This document shows, piece by piece, positions 7,409 to 15,714 of a stretch of DNA of 64,000 bases (position 1 is the first letter of the stretch; each line of letters starts with the position of its first letter). The notes under the pieces are model-generated. The model was not told the origin of the DNA, did no database searches, and saw only the letters and a program-made list of their open reading frames with translations. The DNA is taken from positions 1 through 64,000 of the forward strand of contig DATENL010000090.1 in assembly GCA_035275105.1 (NCBI GenBank), written 5' to 3'. The position numbers and the translations under genes were made by a program. The DNA is from AC-37 sp035275105 (GTDB taxonomy: Bacteria > Actinomycetota > Thermoleophilia > Solirubrobacterales > Thermoleophilaceae).

Positions 7409-9847
7409 CTAGCGCGACTTCGCCGCGGCGCGCTCGCGGCGCGCGCCCGAGACGGGCGTCGGCCGTCGGCGCGTGCGCCGCGGGCCCTCGAGCGCCTCGT
7501 CCAGCACCTGGTCCACCTCGTCGGCGAACACGAACTCGATGTCGCTCAGCAGGTGCTCGGGGAACTCGTCGAGGTCGGCCTCGTTGAGCCGCGGCGCCAG
7601 CACGCGCGTGAGGCCGGCCCGCTGCGCGGCGAGCGCCTTCTCCTTCAGCCCGCCGATCGGGAGCACCTGCCCGGTGAGCGTGACCTCGCCGGTCATCGCG
7701 GTGTCCGACCGCACCCGCCGCCCCGTCGCGAGCGAGACGAGGGCGGTCACCATCGTCACGCCGGCGCTCGGTCCGTCCTTCGGCACCGCGCCCGCCGGCA
7801 CGTGCACGTGGATGTCGTTCGTCCGGAACCAGTCCTCCGGCACGTCGGCGTCCCAGCGCCAGACGTTGCCGCGCACCCAGGACAGCGCGGTCGCCGCCGA
7901 CTCCTTCATGACCTCTCCGAGCTGACCGGTGATCTGGAGGCGCCCGTCCCCGGGGTAGGAGGTCGCCTCGACGTACAGGACGTCGCCGCCGACCGGCGTC
8001 CAGGCGAGTCCGGTGGCCACGCCGGGGTGATCGGTGCGCCGGCCGGCCTCGGGGAGGAAGCGCCGCTTGCCCAGGTACTCCGTCACCTGCTTCGCGCGCA
8101 CCGTGCGCTTGCGCGTGCGCCGCCCCTCCGCGTACTCGCGCGCCACCTTCCGGCAGACCGCGCCGATCTCGCGTTCGAGGTTGCGCACCCCCGCCTCGCG
8201 CGTGTAGCCCTCGATGATCAGCGCGAGGGCGTCGTCGGTGAACTCGATCTTGCCGGGGGTGAGGCCGTTGCGCTCGATCTGGCGCGGCACCAGATAGCGC
8301 TTCGCGATCTCGAGCTTCTCCTCCTCGGTGTAGCCGGCGAGCTGGATCACCTCCATGCGATCGCGCAGCGGCGCCGGGATCGGGTCGAGCAGGTTCGCGG
8401 TGGTGATGAAGAAGACGTTCGAGAGGTCGAACGGGACGTCGAGGTAGTGGTCGCGGAAGCTCGTGTTCTGCTCGGGGTCGAGCACCTCGAGCATCGCGCT
8501 CGACGGGTCGCCGCGGAAGTCGGCGCCCATCTTGTCGATCTCGTCGATCATCAGCACCGGGTTGTTCACGCCGGCGTCGCGCAGCGCGCGGATGATCGTG
8601 CCGGGGATCGCCCCGACGTACGTGCGCCGGTGGCCGCGGATCTCGGACTCGTCGCGCACGCCCCCGACCGAGATGCGCTCGAACTCGCGTCCCATCGCAG
8701 CGGCGATCGAGCGACCGAGCGAGGTCTTGCCGACGCCGGGCGGCCCGACGAAACAGAGGATCCCCGAGCGCGCGTCGGGCTTGAGCTTGCGCACCGCGAG
8801 GAACTCGAGGATGCGGTCCTTGACCTTCTCGATGTCGTAGTGGTCGCGATCGAGCTGCTCGCGCGCCGCCACCAGGTCGAGCTTGTCCTCGCTCGCGGCC
8901 GCCCAGGGCAGCTCGATGATCCACTCGAGGTAGGTCCGGATCACGCCGTGCTCCGCGGACTGCGGGGGCAGCCGCTCGAAGCGCTGGAGCTCGCGCTCGG
9001 CCTGCTTGCGCACGTGCTCCGGCAGCTCCGCCCCCTCGACCCGATCGCGGAGCTCGTTGGCCTCGGCCGCCTGCTCGTCGGTCTCGCCCAGCTCCTCCTG
9101 GATCGCCTTCAGCTGCTGGCGCAGGAAGTACTCGCGCTGGCCCTTCTCCATCTCGGACTGCACCTGCGACTGGATCCGCGAGCCGATCGAGATCAGCTCG
9201 GTCTCGCGCGCGAGGATCTCCGACAGCCGGCGCAGCCGCTTCGCCAGATTGCGCTCCTCGAGGAGCTCCTGGCGCTCCTCGGTCTTGATCCGCAGGGCGC
9301 CGGCGATCATGTATGAGAGCTCGCCGGGGTCGTCCACGTTCGCCACCGCGATCTGAAGCTCCTCGGGCAGGTAGGGCACCTGCTGCACGATCCCGGCGAA
9401 CGTCGTCTGGACGTTGCGGGCGAGCGCCTCGATCTCGGGCGTGTCCTCCTCGACGTCGGGCTCCTCCTCGATGCGAGCGACCAGGTAGGGCTCGCGCGCG
9501 ACGTAGTCGCGCAGCCGCACCCGCGGTCCGCCCTGGACGAGGATGCGAAGCGTCCCGTCCGGCACCTTGAGCATCCGCGCCACGGTGCCCGCGACCCCTA
9601 CGTCGTAGAGGTCCTCGGGACCCGGGTTCTCGTTCTCGGGGTCGCGCGACGCGACCATCGCGAGCATGCGCTCGCCGCCGAGCACGTCGTTGACGAGCTT
9701 GACGGAACGCTCCTGCCCGACCGCGAGCGGGATCAGCGTGCCGGGGAACGGCACGGTCTCGCGGAGCGGCAGGACCGGCAGCCCGTCGGGCAGCTCGGGC
9801 TCCGGCGCCGGCTTGGCCCCCGAGTCGGGCTGCCCGATCTCGATCAT
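7409..9847 (-). CDS. lon: ATP-dependent endopeptidase Lon
   Basis: An 812-residue protein with the full LonA layout: N-terminal substrate-binding LON domain (about 22-215), a coiled region, the AAA+ module with Walker A GPPGVGKT (368-375) and Walker B VLMIDEIDKM (D435/E436), and the C-terminal protease domain. The catalytic Ser is S694 in KDGPSAGVTM, and the paired Lys is K737 in IGGLKEKALAA, 43 residues later as in the E. coli enzyme. Lon degrades misfolded and regulatory proteins in the cytoplasm. It starts within the stop of the upstream hsp20 gene (4-bp overlap), so chaperone and protease are translationally coupled, a sensible heat-stress pair. Confidence 0.97.
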   Translation of the reverse strand: MIEIGQPDSGAKPAPEPELPDGLPVLPLRETVPFPGTLIPLAVGQERSVKLVNDVLGGERMLAMVASRDPENENPGPEDLYDVGVAGTVARMLKVPDGTLRILVQGGPRVRLRDYVAREPYLVARIEEEPDVEEDTPEIEALARNVQTTFAGIVQQVPYLPEELQIAVANVDDPGELSYMIAGALRIKTEERQELLEERNLAKRLRRLSEILARETELISIGSRIQSQVQSEMEKGQREYFLRQQLKAIQEELGETDEQAAEANELRDRVEGAELPEHVRKQAERELQRFERLPPQSAEHGVIRTYLEWIIELPWAAASEDKLDLVAAREQLDRDHYDIEKVKDRILEFLAVRKLKPDARSGILCFVGPPGVGKTSLGRSIAAAMGREFERISVGGVRDESEIRGHRRTYVGAIPGTIIRALRDAGVNNPVLMIDEIDKMGADFRGDPSSAMLEVLDPEQNTSFRDHYLDVPFDLSNVFFITTANLLDPIPAPLRDRMEVIQLAGYTEEEKLEIAKRYLVPRQIERNGLTPGKIEFTDDALALIIEGYTREAGVRNLEREIGAVCRKVAREYAEGRRTRKRTVRAKQVTEYLGKRRFLPEAGRRTDHPGVATGLAWTPVGGDVLYVEATSYPGDGRLQITGQLGEVMKESAATALSWVRGNVWRWDADVPEDWFRTNDIHVHVPAGAVPKDGPSAGVTMVTALVSLATGRRVRSDTAMTGEVTLTGQVLPIGGLKEKALAAQRAGLTRVLAPRLNEADLDEFPEHLLSDIEFVFADEVDQVLDEALEGPRRTRRRPTPVSGARRERAAAKSR

Positions 9848-10305
9848 CTCTCCTCGCTCGGGTCGCGACCGCGGATCGGGACCTGGCGCCGCTCGTCGTC
9901 GGGCCCGGCGATCGGGATCTCGACCCGCAGGATGCCGTCGTCGTAGGAGGCGGTCGCGGCGTCGGCGACGACGTCGGCGCCCAGCTCCACCACGCGGCGG
10001 AAGGGGCCGTGCGGGATCTCGATCTGCTGGTAGAGGCGGCCCTCGGACTCCTGCGCGCGGCGCTCGCCCTCGATCACGAGCTGACGGCCGCGGATCTCGA
10101 GCCCGACGTCGTCCACCTCCACGCCCGCGAGCTCGACCTTCACGATCGCGCGCGGCGGCTGGCCGCAGTAGTAGACGTCGACGTGGGGGGAGAACTGGCG
10201 CCTGCCGGAGCCGAGCGAGCTGCGGTCGAAGACGTCGCCGAACAGCTCGTCGATCTCCCTGCGCATGCGGTCGAAGTTGGCGAACAGATCGCGCTCTGAG
10301 GCCAC
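9844..10305 (-). CDS. Hsp20/alpha-crystallin family small heat-shock protein
   Basis: A 153-residue protein with an alpha-crystallin domain at about 40-135: the entry strand SPHVDVYYCGQPPRAIVKVEL, the middle ELAGVEVDDVGLEIRGRQLVI and the closing GILRVEIPIA, which stands where GIL(T/R)VxxP is expected. Small heat-shock proteins hold unfolding proteins without ATP. The N-terminal arm contains FDRMRREIDELFGDVFDR, also typical. The gene precedes lon with a 4-bp overlap. No CIRCE or HAIR-type inverted repeat is evident just upstream, so its stress control is unclear. The start is GTG at 10305. Confidence 0.92.
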   Translation of the reverse strand: MASERDLFANFDRMRREIDELFGDVFDRSSLGSGRRQFSPHVDVYYCGQPPRAIVKVELAGVEVDDVGLEIRGRQLVIEGERRAQESEGRLYQQIEIPHGPFRRVVELGADVVADAATASYDDGILRVEIPIAGPDDERRQVPIRGRDPSEER

Positions 10306-10325
10306 GGGCTAGCTACTACCCGCCT

Positions 10326-11120
10326 TCACACTCTGTACACGGCGCCCTCGCGGGCCATCTCGACCGGCCCGCCGAAAGCGTCCCGCGCCTCGGCCTGTGC
10401 CCACAGGGCGTCGAGCTCGTCGGAGATGTGCGTCAGCACGAGCCGGCGCGCGGCGGCCGCCTTGCCGTGCTCGCCGGCCTCGCGCGGCGTCAGATGGCCG
10501 CGCATGCCCGAGCGTTCCGGCCGCGGGAGGGTCGCCTCGATCAACAGCAGGTCGGCCTCGCGCGCGAACTCCACGAGGTCGACCGTCGGCCGGCTGTCGG
10601 CGCCGAACGCGAGCGCGCACCCGTTCGACGACGACTCGACGCGGATCGCGAACGTCTCCAGGAAGTGCGGGACCGACTGGAAGCTGAAATCGAGCGGGCC
10701 CACCTCGGGGCGCGCGTCGGCGGCGTACTCCTCGATCCGGAACGCGTTCTCGATCAGGTCCTCGTTCCCCCAGGAGCCGACGACGCGGCGGAACGTCTCG
10801 GTCGCGCCCTGCGGGGCGATGAGGCGCGGGCGCGCCGGGTCGTCGGTCCCAGGCCAGCGGTCGACCGGGACGGGCTGCTGACGCGGCGCGTAGGTGAGCG
10901 CGTAGGACCACGGCACCAGGTCGAGGAAGTGGTCGGCGTGCAGGTGCGAGATCACGACCGCGTCCACCCGCGTGTAGTCGCGGAAGCGCCGGAGCTTCGA
11001 GAAGACCCCGTTGCCGCAGTCGACGACGACCGCGGTGCCCGACTCCTCGATCAGGTAACCGGAGCACGCACCACCGGCGTCCTGCCAGGACGGCGACTTG
11101 CCCAGAACGGTCACCCGCAT
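10326..11120 (-). CDS. MBL-fold metallo-hydrolase (RNase Z/arylsulfatase-like)
   Basis: A 264-residue metallo-beta-lactamase-fold enzyme. The metal motif HLHADH is at 59-64, after an N-terminal strand pair (MRVTVLGKSPSWQDAGGACS). Further ligands are likely in FGADSRPTVDLVEF and near the C-terminal VLTHISDELDALW. The order and spacing resemble the RNase Z/ElaC-like and cyclic-phosphodiesterase-like branch of the family. The exact substrate cannot be read from sequence. A TAGACT hexamer sits 9 nt before the ATG (11135-11130), which suggests a leaderless transcript. The hsp20-lon pair follows after 20 bp and could be read through from this promoter. Confidence 0.85.
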   Translation of the reverse strand: MRVTVLGKSPSWQDAGGACSGYLIEESGTAVVVDCGNGVFSKLRRFRDYTRVDAVVISHLHADHFLDLVPWSYALTYAPRQQPVPVDRWPGTDDPARPRLIAPQGATETFRRVVGSWGNEDLIENAFRIEEYAADARPEVGPLDFSFQSVPHFLETFAIRVESSSNGCALAFGADSRPTVDLVEFAREADLLLIEATLPRPERSGMRGHLTPREAGEHGKAAAARRLVLTHISDELDALWAQAEARDAFGGPVEMAREGAVYRV

Positions 11121-11129
11121 TGCGGCGCG

Positions 11130-11135
11130 AGTCTA
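11130..11135 (-). promoter_or_regulatory. -10 element of a leaderless promoter (MBL hydrolase)
   Basis: TAGACT on the minus strand, 9 nt before the ATG at 11120. This matches the TANNNT-to-start spacing seen at many other genes in this window. Confidence 0.5.
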
Positions 11136-11161
11136 ACCCGCCGCCGCTGCCACGGGAAGCG

Positions 11162-11353
11162 CTACTCGGGCTGCGGGAAGGCGTAGACCGCGCGGGTGCG
11201 CTCGGTCCGGAAGACGAAGGCGAGCTGGCGCTCGGGCTTGAGTCCGCGTTCAGCCGGCCTGTACGTGGGGCAGGGCTTGCCCAGGTCGAGCGCGCACAGG
11301 AAGTTCTTCCCGAAGAAGCAGTTATCGCACGCCGGCGCCTTGGCCTTCGCCAC
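11162..11353 (-). CDS. small cysteine-rich protein (63 aa)
   Basis: The GTG at 11353 is chosen because an excellent ribosome-binding site (AGGGGGAGGGAAA) stands just before it. Longer versions of the frame would begin inside the leader. The 63 residues carry four cysteines in the N-terminal half, CDNCFFGKNFLCALDLGKPC, a spacing that could bind a metal. The second half is basic with aromatic strands (RQLAFVFRTERTRAVYAF). It looks like one of the small zinc-ribbon-like proteins of actinobacteria, but I cannot name the family. It is separated by about 40 bp from the MBL hydrolase downstream. Confidence 0.65.
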   Translation of the reverse strand: MAKAKAPACDNCFFGKNFLCALDLGKPCPTYRPAERGLKPERQLAFVFRTERTRAVYAFPQPE

Positions 11354-11544
11354 TTTCCCTCCCCCTGAGGTGTTTGAGTTACCGCTTGCGAGCCGGACGT
11401 TCGTCCGTCCTGAGCAGGTGCTCATCTTGGCACCGAGTTCGGCTCAGCGCCAGGCGCGTTGTCGCAAAACCGGGGCTTTTCGTGTCCCCGCTAGATGGGG
11501 GTTTTTCTCACCGGACGTCGGTTGTCACCCGCTGTTTGCGGGTA
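11354..11544. other. 191-bp intergenic leader with several inverted repeats
   Basis: No reading frame is convincing here. Perfect small inverted repeats occur at 11394-11407 (CGGACGTTCGTCCG) and 11411-11424 (TGAGCAGGTGCTCA). A C4/G5 pair followed by five T on the plus strand lies near 11479-11505. It is the 5' leader of the 63-residue gene and the 3' end of the oxidase transcript. A structured leader or small RNA is possible but unproven. Confidence 0.35.
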
Positions 11545-12612
11545 TCACGCAGCGCACGCCACGTGCGCCGGCGTGACGTCGGCCGGCGTCGGGCAGCCCG
11601 TGAGCGCGAGCGCGAGCCGAACCTCCTCGCGCAGGAGCGCCAGCGCGTGGCGGACGCCCTCCTCGCCGCGCGCGGCGAGCGCCCACACGAGCGGGCGGCC
11701 CACCAGGGTCGCCGTCGCTCCGAGGGCGAGGGCCTTGACGACGTCAGTCCCGCGCCGGATCCCGCCGTCGACCAGGACCGGCGCGGCGTCGCCCACGGCC
11801 TCGACCACGTCGGGGAGCGCCTCGATCGTCGCCGCCACGCCGTCGAGCTGGCGGCCGCCGTGGTTGGACACGATCACGCCCGCGGCCCCGTGCTCCACGG
11901 CCAGTCGCGCGTCCTCCGGCGTGAGCACCCCCTTGACGAGCACGGGGACCGGCGACGCCTCGGCGAGCTGCTCGAGGTCGCGCCAGGTGAGCGAGGGGTC
12001 CAGCATGCTGATGACCTCGGCGGGCGTCGGCGCGCCGCGCGCCCCTCCGATCGCCGCGTAGGAGGGCACGTGCGTGCCCTCCGGGATGGCCCAGCCCAGC
12101 CGGATCCCCTCCTCGCGCGGCCCGACGTAGGGCACGTCGACGGTCATGACGATCGCCGTGAACCCGGCGGCCACGGCGTCGTCGATCACCGCGAGGTTGA
12201 GGCCGCGGTCGCGGAAGCAGTAGAGCTGGAACCAGCGCGGCACGTCGGGCGCCGCCTCGGCGATCTCGCCGGGCGCCGCGGTGGCGAGGGTCGAGAGCGT
12301 GAAGAGCGTGCCGACCGCGGCGGCGGCGCGCGCGACGCCGGGCTCGCCATCGGGGTGGGCGACGCGAAGGAGCGCCGTCGGCGCCACGATGACGGGCATC
12401 GAGAGCGTGTGCCCGAGGACCTCGGTCTCCGGCGACACCGAGGTGACGTCCACGAGCACGCGCGGCCGCAGGATCAGCCGGCGGTAGGCCTCCTCGTTGC
12501 GGCGCAGCGTCCATTCGTCGCCCGCCCCGCCGTTGAAGTAGCTGAGCGCGCCGGGATCGAGCGCCTCGGCAGCGAGCCGCTCGTATTCGCGCACGTTGAC
12601 CGGGTCGGCCAC
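11545..12612 (-). CDS. FMN-dependent alpha-hydroxy-acid oxidase (lactate/glycolate oxidase family)
   Basis: A 355-residue TIM-barrel flavoenzyme. The signature with the catalytic His is VSNHGGRQLDGVAATIEALP, the phosphate-binding part is VLVDGGIRRGTDVVKALALG, and FNGGAGDEWTLRRNEEAY at the N-terminus is typical. Family members oxidise L-lactate, glycolate or similar 2-hydroxy acids to keto acids. Which one applies here cannot be decided. I chose the GTG at 12612 over the ATG at 12639 because the latter overlaps the ATG of the divergent gene, because homologues usually begin with xPVNVxEYE, and because a TATGAT hexamer lies 9 nt before the GTG. A Cys is present just after the N-terminal part of the barrel but has no known role. 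Confidence 0.88.
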   Translation of the reverse strand: MADPVNVREYERLAAEALDPGALSYFNGGAGDEWTLRRNEEAYRRLILRPRVLVDVTSVSPETEVLGHTLSMPVIVAPTALLRVAHPDGEPGVARAAAAVGTLFTLSTLATAAPGEIAEAAPDVPRWFQLYCFRDRGLNLAVIDDAVAAGFTAIVMTVDVPYVGPREEGIRLGWAIPEGTHVPSYAAIGGARGAPTPAEVISMLDPSLTWRDLEQLAEASPVPVLVKGVLTPEDARLAVEHGAAGVIVSNHGGRQLDGVAATIEALPDVVEAVGDAAPVLVDGGIRRGTDVVKALALGATATLVGRPLVWALAARGEEGVRHALALLREEVRLALALTGCPTPADVTPAHVACAA

Positions 12613-12621
12613 GGACAGGCC

Positions 12622-12631
12622 ATCATAAGCT
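12622..12631. promoter_or_regulatory. overlapping divergent -10 elements
   Basis: TATGAT on the minus strand (12627-12622, 9 nt before the oxidase GTG) and TAAGCT on the plus strand (12626-12631, 6 nt before the SDR ATG) share the dinucleotide at 12626-12627. The two polymerases would compete for the same DNA, so the genes may be expressed reciprocally. The same layout recurs at 29525-29534. Confidence 0.55.
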
Positions 12632-12637
12632 CGGCCC

Positions 12638-13564
12638 ATGGACCTGGTGACGGGCGCGACCGGATACGTGGGCGGCCGGCTGGTGGAGCGGCTGCGCGCC
12701 GAGGGCCGCCCGCTGAGGGCGGCGGCTCGCGATCCCGGGAAGCTGGCGGAGGCCGCCGGCGTCGAGCGGGTGCGGGTCGACCTGCTGAGCGGGGCCGGGC
12801 TCGAGGAGGCCCTCGACGGGGTGGCGACCGCCTACTACCTGGTGCACTCCATGGAGAGCAGCACCAGCTCGAACGGCGACACCTTCGGCGACCGCGATCG
12901 GCGCGCCGCCCGCAACTTCGCCAGCGCCGCGCGCGCCGCCGGGGTCGAGCGCGCGGTGTATCTCGGCGGGATCGTCCCGCCGCCGGGCACGACCCTTTCG
13001 CCCCACCTGGCGTCGCGGCTCGAGGTCGAGGAGATCCTCCTTCGCGCGCTGCCCCGGTCGGTCGCCTTCCGCGCCTCGATCCTGGTCGGCGCCCGCTCGT
13101 CGTCGTTCAGGATCCTCGTCAGGCTGGTCGAGCGCCTGCGGCTGCTCCCGTTCCCCGCGTGGCAGGTCAACCGCACCCAGCCGATCGACGAGCGCGACGC
13201 GATCGAGTACCTCGCGCGCGCGCCGCAGGTGGCGGCCGCCGCCGGGCGGTCGCTCGACATCGTCGGGCCGGACGTGCTGTCGTACGGCGCGATGATCGGG
13301 CGCATCGCCGACCTCATGGGAGTGGGCAGGCCGCCGCTGCGCCTCCGGCTGACGCAGACGCCGGCCGCGAGCGCGGTCGTGAGCGCGATCACCGACCAAC
13401 CTCTCGACCTCGTCCGGCCGCTGATGCAGAGCCTCGAGAGCGACCTGCTTCCGCGCGACGAGTCGGCGCGGGACCTCTTTGGCATGCGGCTGCGGTCGTT
13501 CGACCGGGCGGTGGAGCACGCGCTGCGCGAATGGGAGCTCGCCGAGCCGCTCGCGGCGCGATGA
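12638..13564 (+). CDS. NAD(P)-binding SDR/NmrA-like epimerase
   Basis: A 308-residue atypical short-chain dehydrogenase with a Rossmann fold. The N-terminal dinucleotide motif VTGATGYVGGRL (TGxxGxxG) lies at residues 4-15, followed by RAAARDPGKL and the acidic strand RVRVDLLSG. A central ERAVYLGGIVPP resembles extended SDRs that act on nucleotide sugars or quinones, but the YxxxK catalytic pair is not evident. NmrA-like proteins of this type often act as redox sensors or NADH-ubiquinone subunit-like proteins. The downstream SRPBCC gene overlaps by 4 bp (ATGA), so the pair is co-translated. Its promoter overlaps that of the divergent oxidase. Confidence 0.82.
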   Translation: MDLVTGATGYVGGRLVERLRAEGRPLRAAARDPGKLAEAAGVERVRVDLLSGAGLEEALDGVATAYYLVHSMESSTSSNGDTFGDRDRRAARNFASAARAAGVERAVYLGGIVPPPGTTLSPHLASRLEVEEILLRALPRSVAFRASILVGARSSSFRILVRLVERLRLLPFPAWQVNRTQPIDERDAIEYLARAPQVAAAAGRSLDIVGPDVLSYGAMIGRIADLMGVGRPPLRLRLTQTPAASAVVSAITDQPLDLVRPLMQSLESDLLPRDESARDLFGMRLRSFDRAVEHALREWELAEPLAAR

Positions 13565-14010
13565 CGAAGCTGGAGCGCGAGATCGACATCGCGGCGTCGC
13601 CCGAGCGCGTCTACGACGTGCTGGCGGACCCGAGCTGCCTCGGCGAGTGGGTCACGATCCAGGAGGAGCTCGAGGAGGCGCCCTCCGGCGACCTCCGGGC
13701 GGGGCACAAGCTCCGCCAGCGCATGAAGGTCGCGGGCCAGCGCTTCCGGCTGCACTGGACCGTGGTGGAGGCCGATCGGCCGAAGCGGATCGTCTGGGAG
13801 GGCCGTGGTCCGATGGGCACGAAGGCCAGGGCGGTCTACGAGCTCAGCTCGAACGGCGACGGCGCCACCCACTTCTCCTACCTGAACGAGTACGCGCTAC
13901 CCGGCGGGGTCGCGGGCAAGATCGCCGGGCGGGCGGTGCAGGCGGCGTCCGGCCGCGAGGCGGACAAGACCCTGAAGCGGCTGAAGGAGCTGGTCGAGAG
14001 CAGGGCCTAG
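13561..14010 (+). CDS. SRPBCC family protein (START-like lipid/ligand-binding)
   Basis: A 149-residue protein of the SRPBCC superfamily. It opens with the typical strand TKLEREIDIAASPERVYDVL, continues with the helix region DPSCLGEWV, the strands RFRLHWTVVEADRPKRIVWE and the long C-terminal helix READKTLKRLKELVES. These proteins form a deep hydrophobic pocket used for binding or modifying lipids and polyketide-like compounds. It has no obvious catalytic residues. The ATG overlaps the stop of the SDR gene, suggesting that both act on the same small molecule. Its stop overlaps that of the convergent MarR gene by 4 bp. Confidence 0.85.
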   Translation: MTKLEREIDIAASPERVYDVLADPSCLGEWVTIQEELEEAPSGDLRAGHKLRQRMKVAGQRFRLHWTVVEADRPKRIVWEGRGPMGTKARAVYELSSNGDGATHFSYLNEYALPGGVAGKIAGRAVQAASGREADKTLKRLKELVESRA

Positions 14011-14549
14011 CCGTCGGCTGAGCAGGCCGCGCCGCTGGCGCCGCCGGCGCCCGGCAGCCGCCCCAGCAGGTCGGCGAGCGCGACGAGCTCGGCCGCCTCG
14101 AACCGCTCGGCGAAGACGGCCTCGATCGTCGCGACATGCGAGCGCGACGACTCCTCGAGGCGGCGGCGGCCCGCGTCGGTCAGCACCGCGTAGGTCACGC
14201 GCGCGTCGCTCTCGCAGGTCGCCTTGTCCACGAGCCCCTGGCGCTCCAGCCCATCGAGCAGCCGCGTGACGCCGGAGGGGCTCAGCCCGAGCCCGTCGGC
14301 GAGGTCGACCCGCCGCAGCAGCCCGTCCTCCGCGCGCGAGAGAAGGAGCAGCGCCTCGTAGCCGGTCACGTTCAGGCCGTGATCCTCCTCGAGCTCGGCG
14401 CTCAGCGATCGGCGTAGCGACGCGTGCCCGCGCAGGAGCCGCGCCCAGGCGTCCAGCGCGGTGCTGCTCGGGCCGTCGCCCGGGGCGCATTCGGCGCCTG
14501 GGCCATTGTCAGAATGTTGACTTGTCGATAGTTGACGGCTCAATGTCAC
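14007..14549 (-). CDS. MarR family transcriptional regulator
   Basis: A 180-residue regulator with the MarR winged helix: helices LNVTGYEALLLLSRAEDG and RRVDLADGLGLSPSGVTRLL, then the wing GLVDKATCESDARVTYAVLT. The first 35 residues are unlike MarR proteins and lie over the divergent promoter region, so the real start may be shorter, but no better GTG/ATG is available before the first helix (TTG at 14543 is possible). MarR proteins bind short inverted repeats and release DNA on binding phenolic or oxidised ligands. The divergent yceI and FMN-reductase genes are the obvious targets, through the GTTGAC repeats at 14516-14536. Confidence 0.85.
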   Translation of the reverse strand: MTLSRQLSTSQHSDNGPGAECAPGDGPSSTALDAWARLLRGHASLRRSLSAELEEDHGLNVTGYEALLLLSRAEDGLLRRVDLADGLGLSPSGVTRLLDGLERQGLVDKATCESDARVTYAVLTDAGRRRLEESSRSHVATIEAVFAERFEAAELVALADLLGRLPGAGGASGAACSADG

Positions 14550-14588
14550 CTGCTACCTTTCGTTGCAGAGTCAAGTATAGGAGGCATC
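14516..14588 (+). promoter_or_regulatory. yceI promoter with GTTGAC direct repeats and strong RBS
   Basis: A -35-like TTGACG (14532-14537), a 16-bp spacer and the -10 TACCTT (14554-14559) form a normal promoter, followed by AGGAGG (14579-14584) 4 nt before the ATG. GTTGAC occurs twice, 15 bp apart (14516 and 14531), and the inverted AGTCAA lies at 14569. These are candidate sites for the divergent MarR protein. Confidence 0.55.
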
Positions 14589-15131
14589 ATGAGCACGACA
14601 ACCACAGAAACCGCCCTTCCGGCGGGCACCTGGAACGTCGACCCGGTCCACTCGACGGTCGGCTTCGCGGTCGACTACATGGTCGGCACGTTCAACGGCA
14701 GCTTCTCGCCCGTCGACGCGACGGTCGAGGTGACCGACGACGGTCAGACGCTGACCGGCTCGGCCCCCGTGGCCGGCGTGAAGGTCCAGGACGAGAACCT
14801 GACCGCGCACCTCCAGTCGCCCGAGTTCTTCGACGCGGAGCGGGCGCCCGAGATCACGTTCGCCTCGCGCGAGATCCGACGCGACGGCGACGCGGTCGAG
14901 ATCGACGGTGACCTGACGATCAAGAACCGGACGCTGCCGGTCCGCGCCACGGGCACGGTCACGGAGCCCGCCGACGATCCGTTCGGCGGCGTGCGCTACG
15001 CGCTTCGGCTCGAGGCCGAGGTCGACCGCACGGAGTACGGGATGACCTGGAACAACCCGCTTCCGAACGGCAAGCCGTCGCTCGCGAACCGGGTCAAGAT
15101 CAGCGCCGAGCTGTACCTCGTGAGGGCGTAG
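14589..15131 (+). CDS. YceI family protein (polyisoprenoid-binding-like lipocalin)
   Basis: A 180-residue protein of the YceI family. The hallmarks are the opening GTWNVDPVHSTVGFAVDYM, the middle SPEFFDAERAPEITFAS and the closing RTEYGMTWNNPLPNGK. The fold is a lipocalin-like barrel that binds isoprenoid quinones or similar lipids. Many members are periplasmic, but this one has no signal peptide and is probably cytoplasmic. A strong AGGAGG ribosome-binding site sets the ATG at 14589. It is followed after 3 bp by a flavin reductase gene, and the divergent MarR gene is its likely regulator, a frequent arrangement for redox-stress genes. Confidence 0.9.
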   Translation: MSTTTTETALPAGTWNVDPVHSTVGFAVDYMVGTFNGSFSPVDATVEVTDDGQTLTGSAPVAGVKVQDENLTAHLQSPEFFDAERAPEITFASREIRRDGDAVEIDGDLTIKNRTLPVRATGTVTEPADDPFGGVRYALRLEAEVDRTEYGMTWNNPLPNGKPSLANRVKISAELYLVRA

Positions 15132-15134
15132 GAG

Positions 15135-15695
15135 ATGCGCGTCCTCGGAATCGCCGGCAGCCTCCGGCCCGACTCGTTCAACCGCAAGCTGCTGCTCGCG
15201 GCGGGCGAGCTGCTCCCGGACGACGTCGTGTTCGACGTGTTCGAGGGGCTCAAGGCCGTGCCGCCGTACGACGAGGACGACGACGTCGAGCCGGCGCCGG
15301 CGGCCGTCGCGCGACTGCGCGCGGCGATCGCCGGCGCGGACGCGATCCTGTTCGCGACGCCCGAGTACAACTCGTCGATCCCCGGTCAGTTGAAGAACGC
15401 GATCGACTGGGCGTCGCGGCCGCTCGCGACGAACGTGCTGCTCAACAAGCCCGTGGCCGTCGTCGGCGCCAGCACGGGTGCGTTCGGCGCGGTCTGGGCA
15501 CAGGCCGAGCTGCGCAAGGTGCTGGGCGCGACCGGCGCGCGGGTGGTCGACGTGGAGCTGCCGCTCGGCCACGCGCCGAAGCGGTTCGACGAGACGACCG
15601 GCGCGCTGACCGACGCGAGCGCGCTCGACGAGCTCCGCGAGGTCGTCTGGTCGCTCGTGGACGAGACGGTGCCGGTGCGGGCCGCGGCCGCCTGA
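15135..15695 (+). CDS. NADPH-dependent FMN reductase
   Basis: A 186-residue flavodoxin-like oxidoreductase. The FMN-phosphate loop is GIAGSLRPDSFNRKLL (residues 5-20). The second flavin site FATPEYNSSIPGQLKNAIDW carries the PEYNxSxPGxLKNAIDW motif of the NADPH-dependent FMN/azo/quinone reductases, and the third is VGASTGAFGAVWAQ. Such enzymes reduce FMN, quinones or azo compounds with NADPH. It lies 3 bp after yceI and is surely in the same operon, under the divergent MarR protein. This suggests a response to quinones or other electrophiles, which remains an inference. Confidence 0.92.
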   Translation: MRVLGIAGSLRPDSFNRKLLLAAGELLPDDVVFDVFEGLKAVPPYDEDDDVEPAPAAVARLRAAIAGADAILFATPEYNSSIPGQLKNAIDWASRPLATNVLLNKPVAVVGASTGAFGAVWAQAELRKVLGATGARVVDVELPLGHAPKRFDETTGALTDASALDELREVVWSLVDETVPVRAAAA

Positions 15696-15714
15696 CCCGG
15701 CGGCGGACCCTTCG

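Noticed and set aside
11479..11505. plus-strand terminator-like C4/G5 plus five T
   Set aside because: No plus-strand gene or promoter precedes it, and the stem is only four base pairs.
11374..13560. long plus-strand frame leading into the SRPBCC gene
   Set aside because: It runs antisense through the FMN oxidase and across the SDR in another frame; only the last 149 residues form a domain, and they start at the ATG overlapping the SDR stop.
12835..13872. 345-codon minus-strand frame opposite the SDR/SRPBCC pair
   Set aside because: No domain, low-complexity Ser/Arg sequence; the plus-strand genes explain the region.
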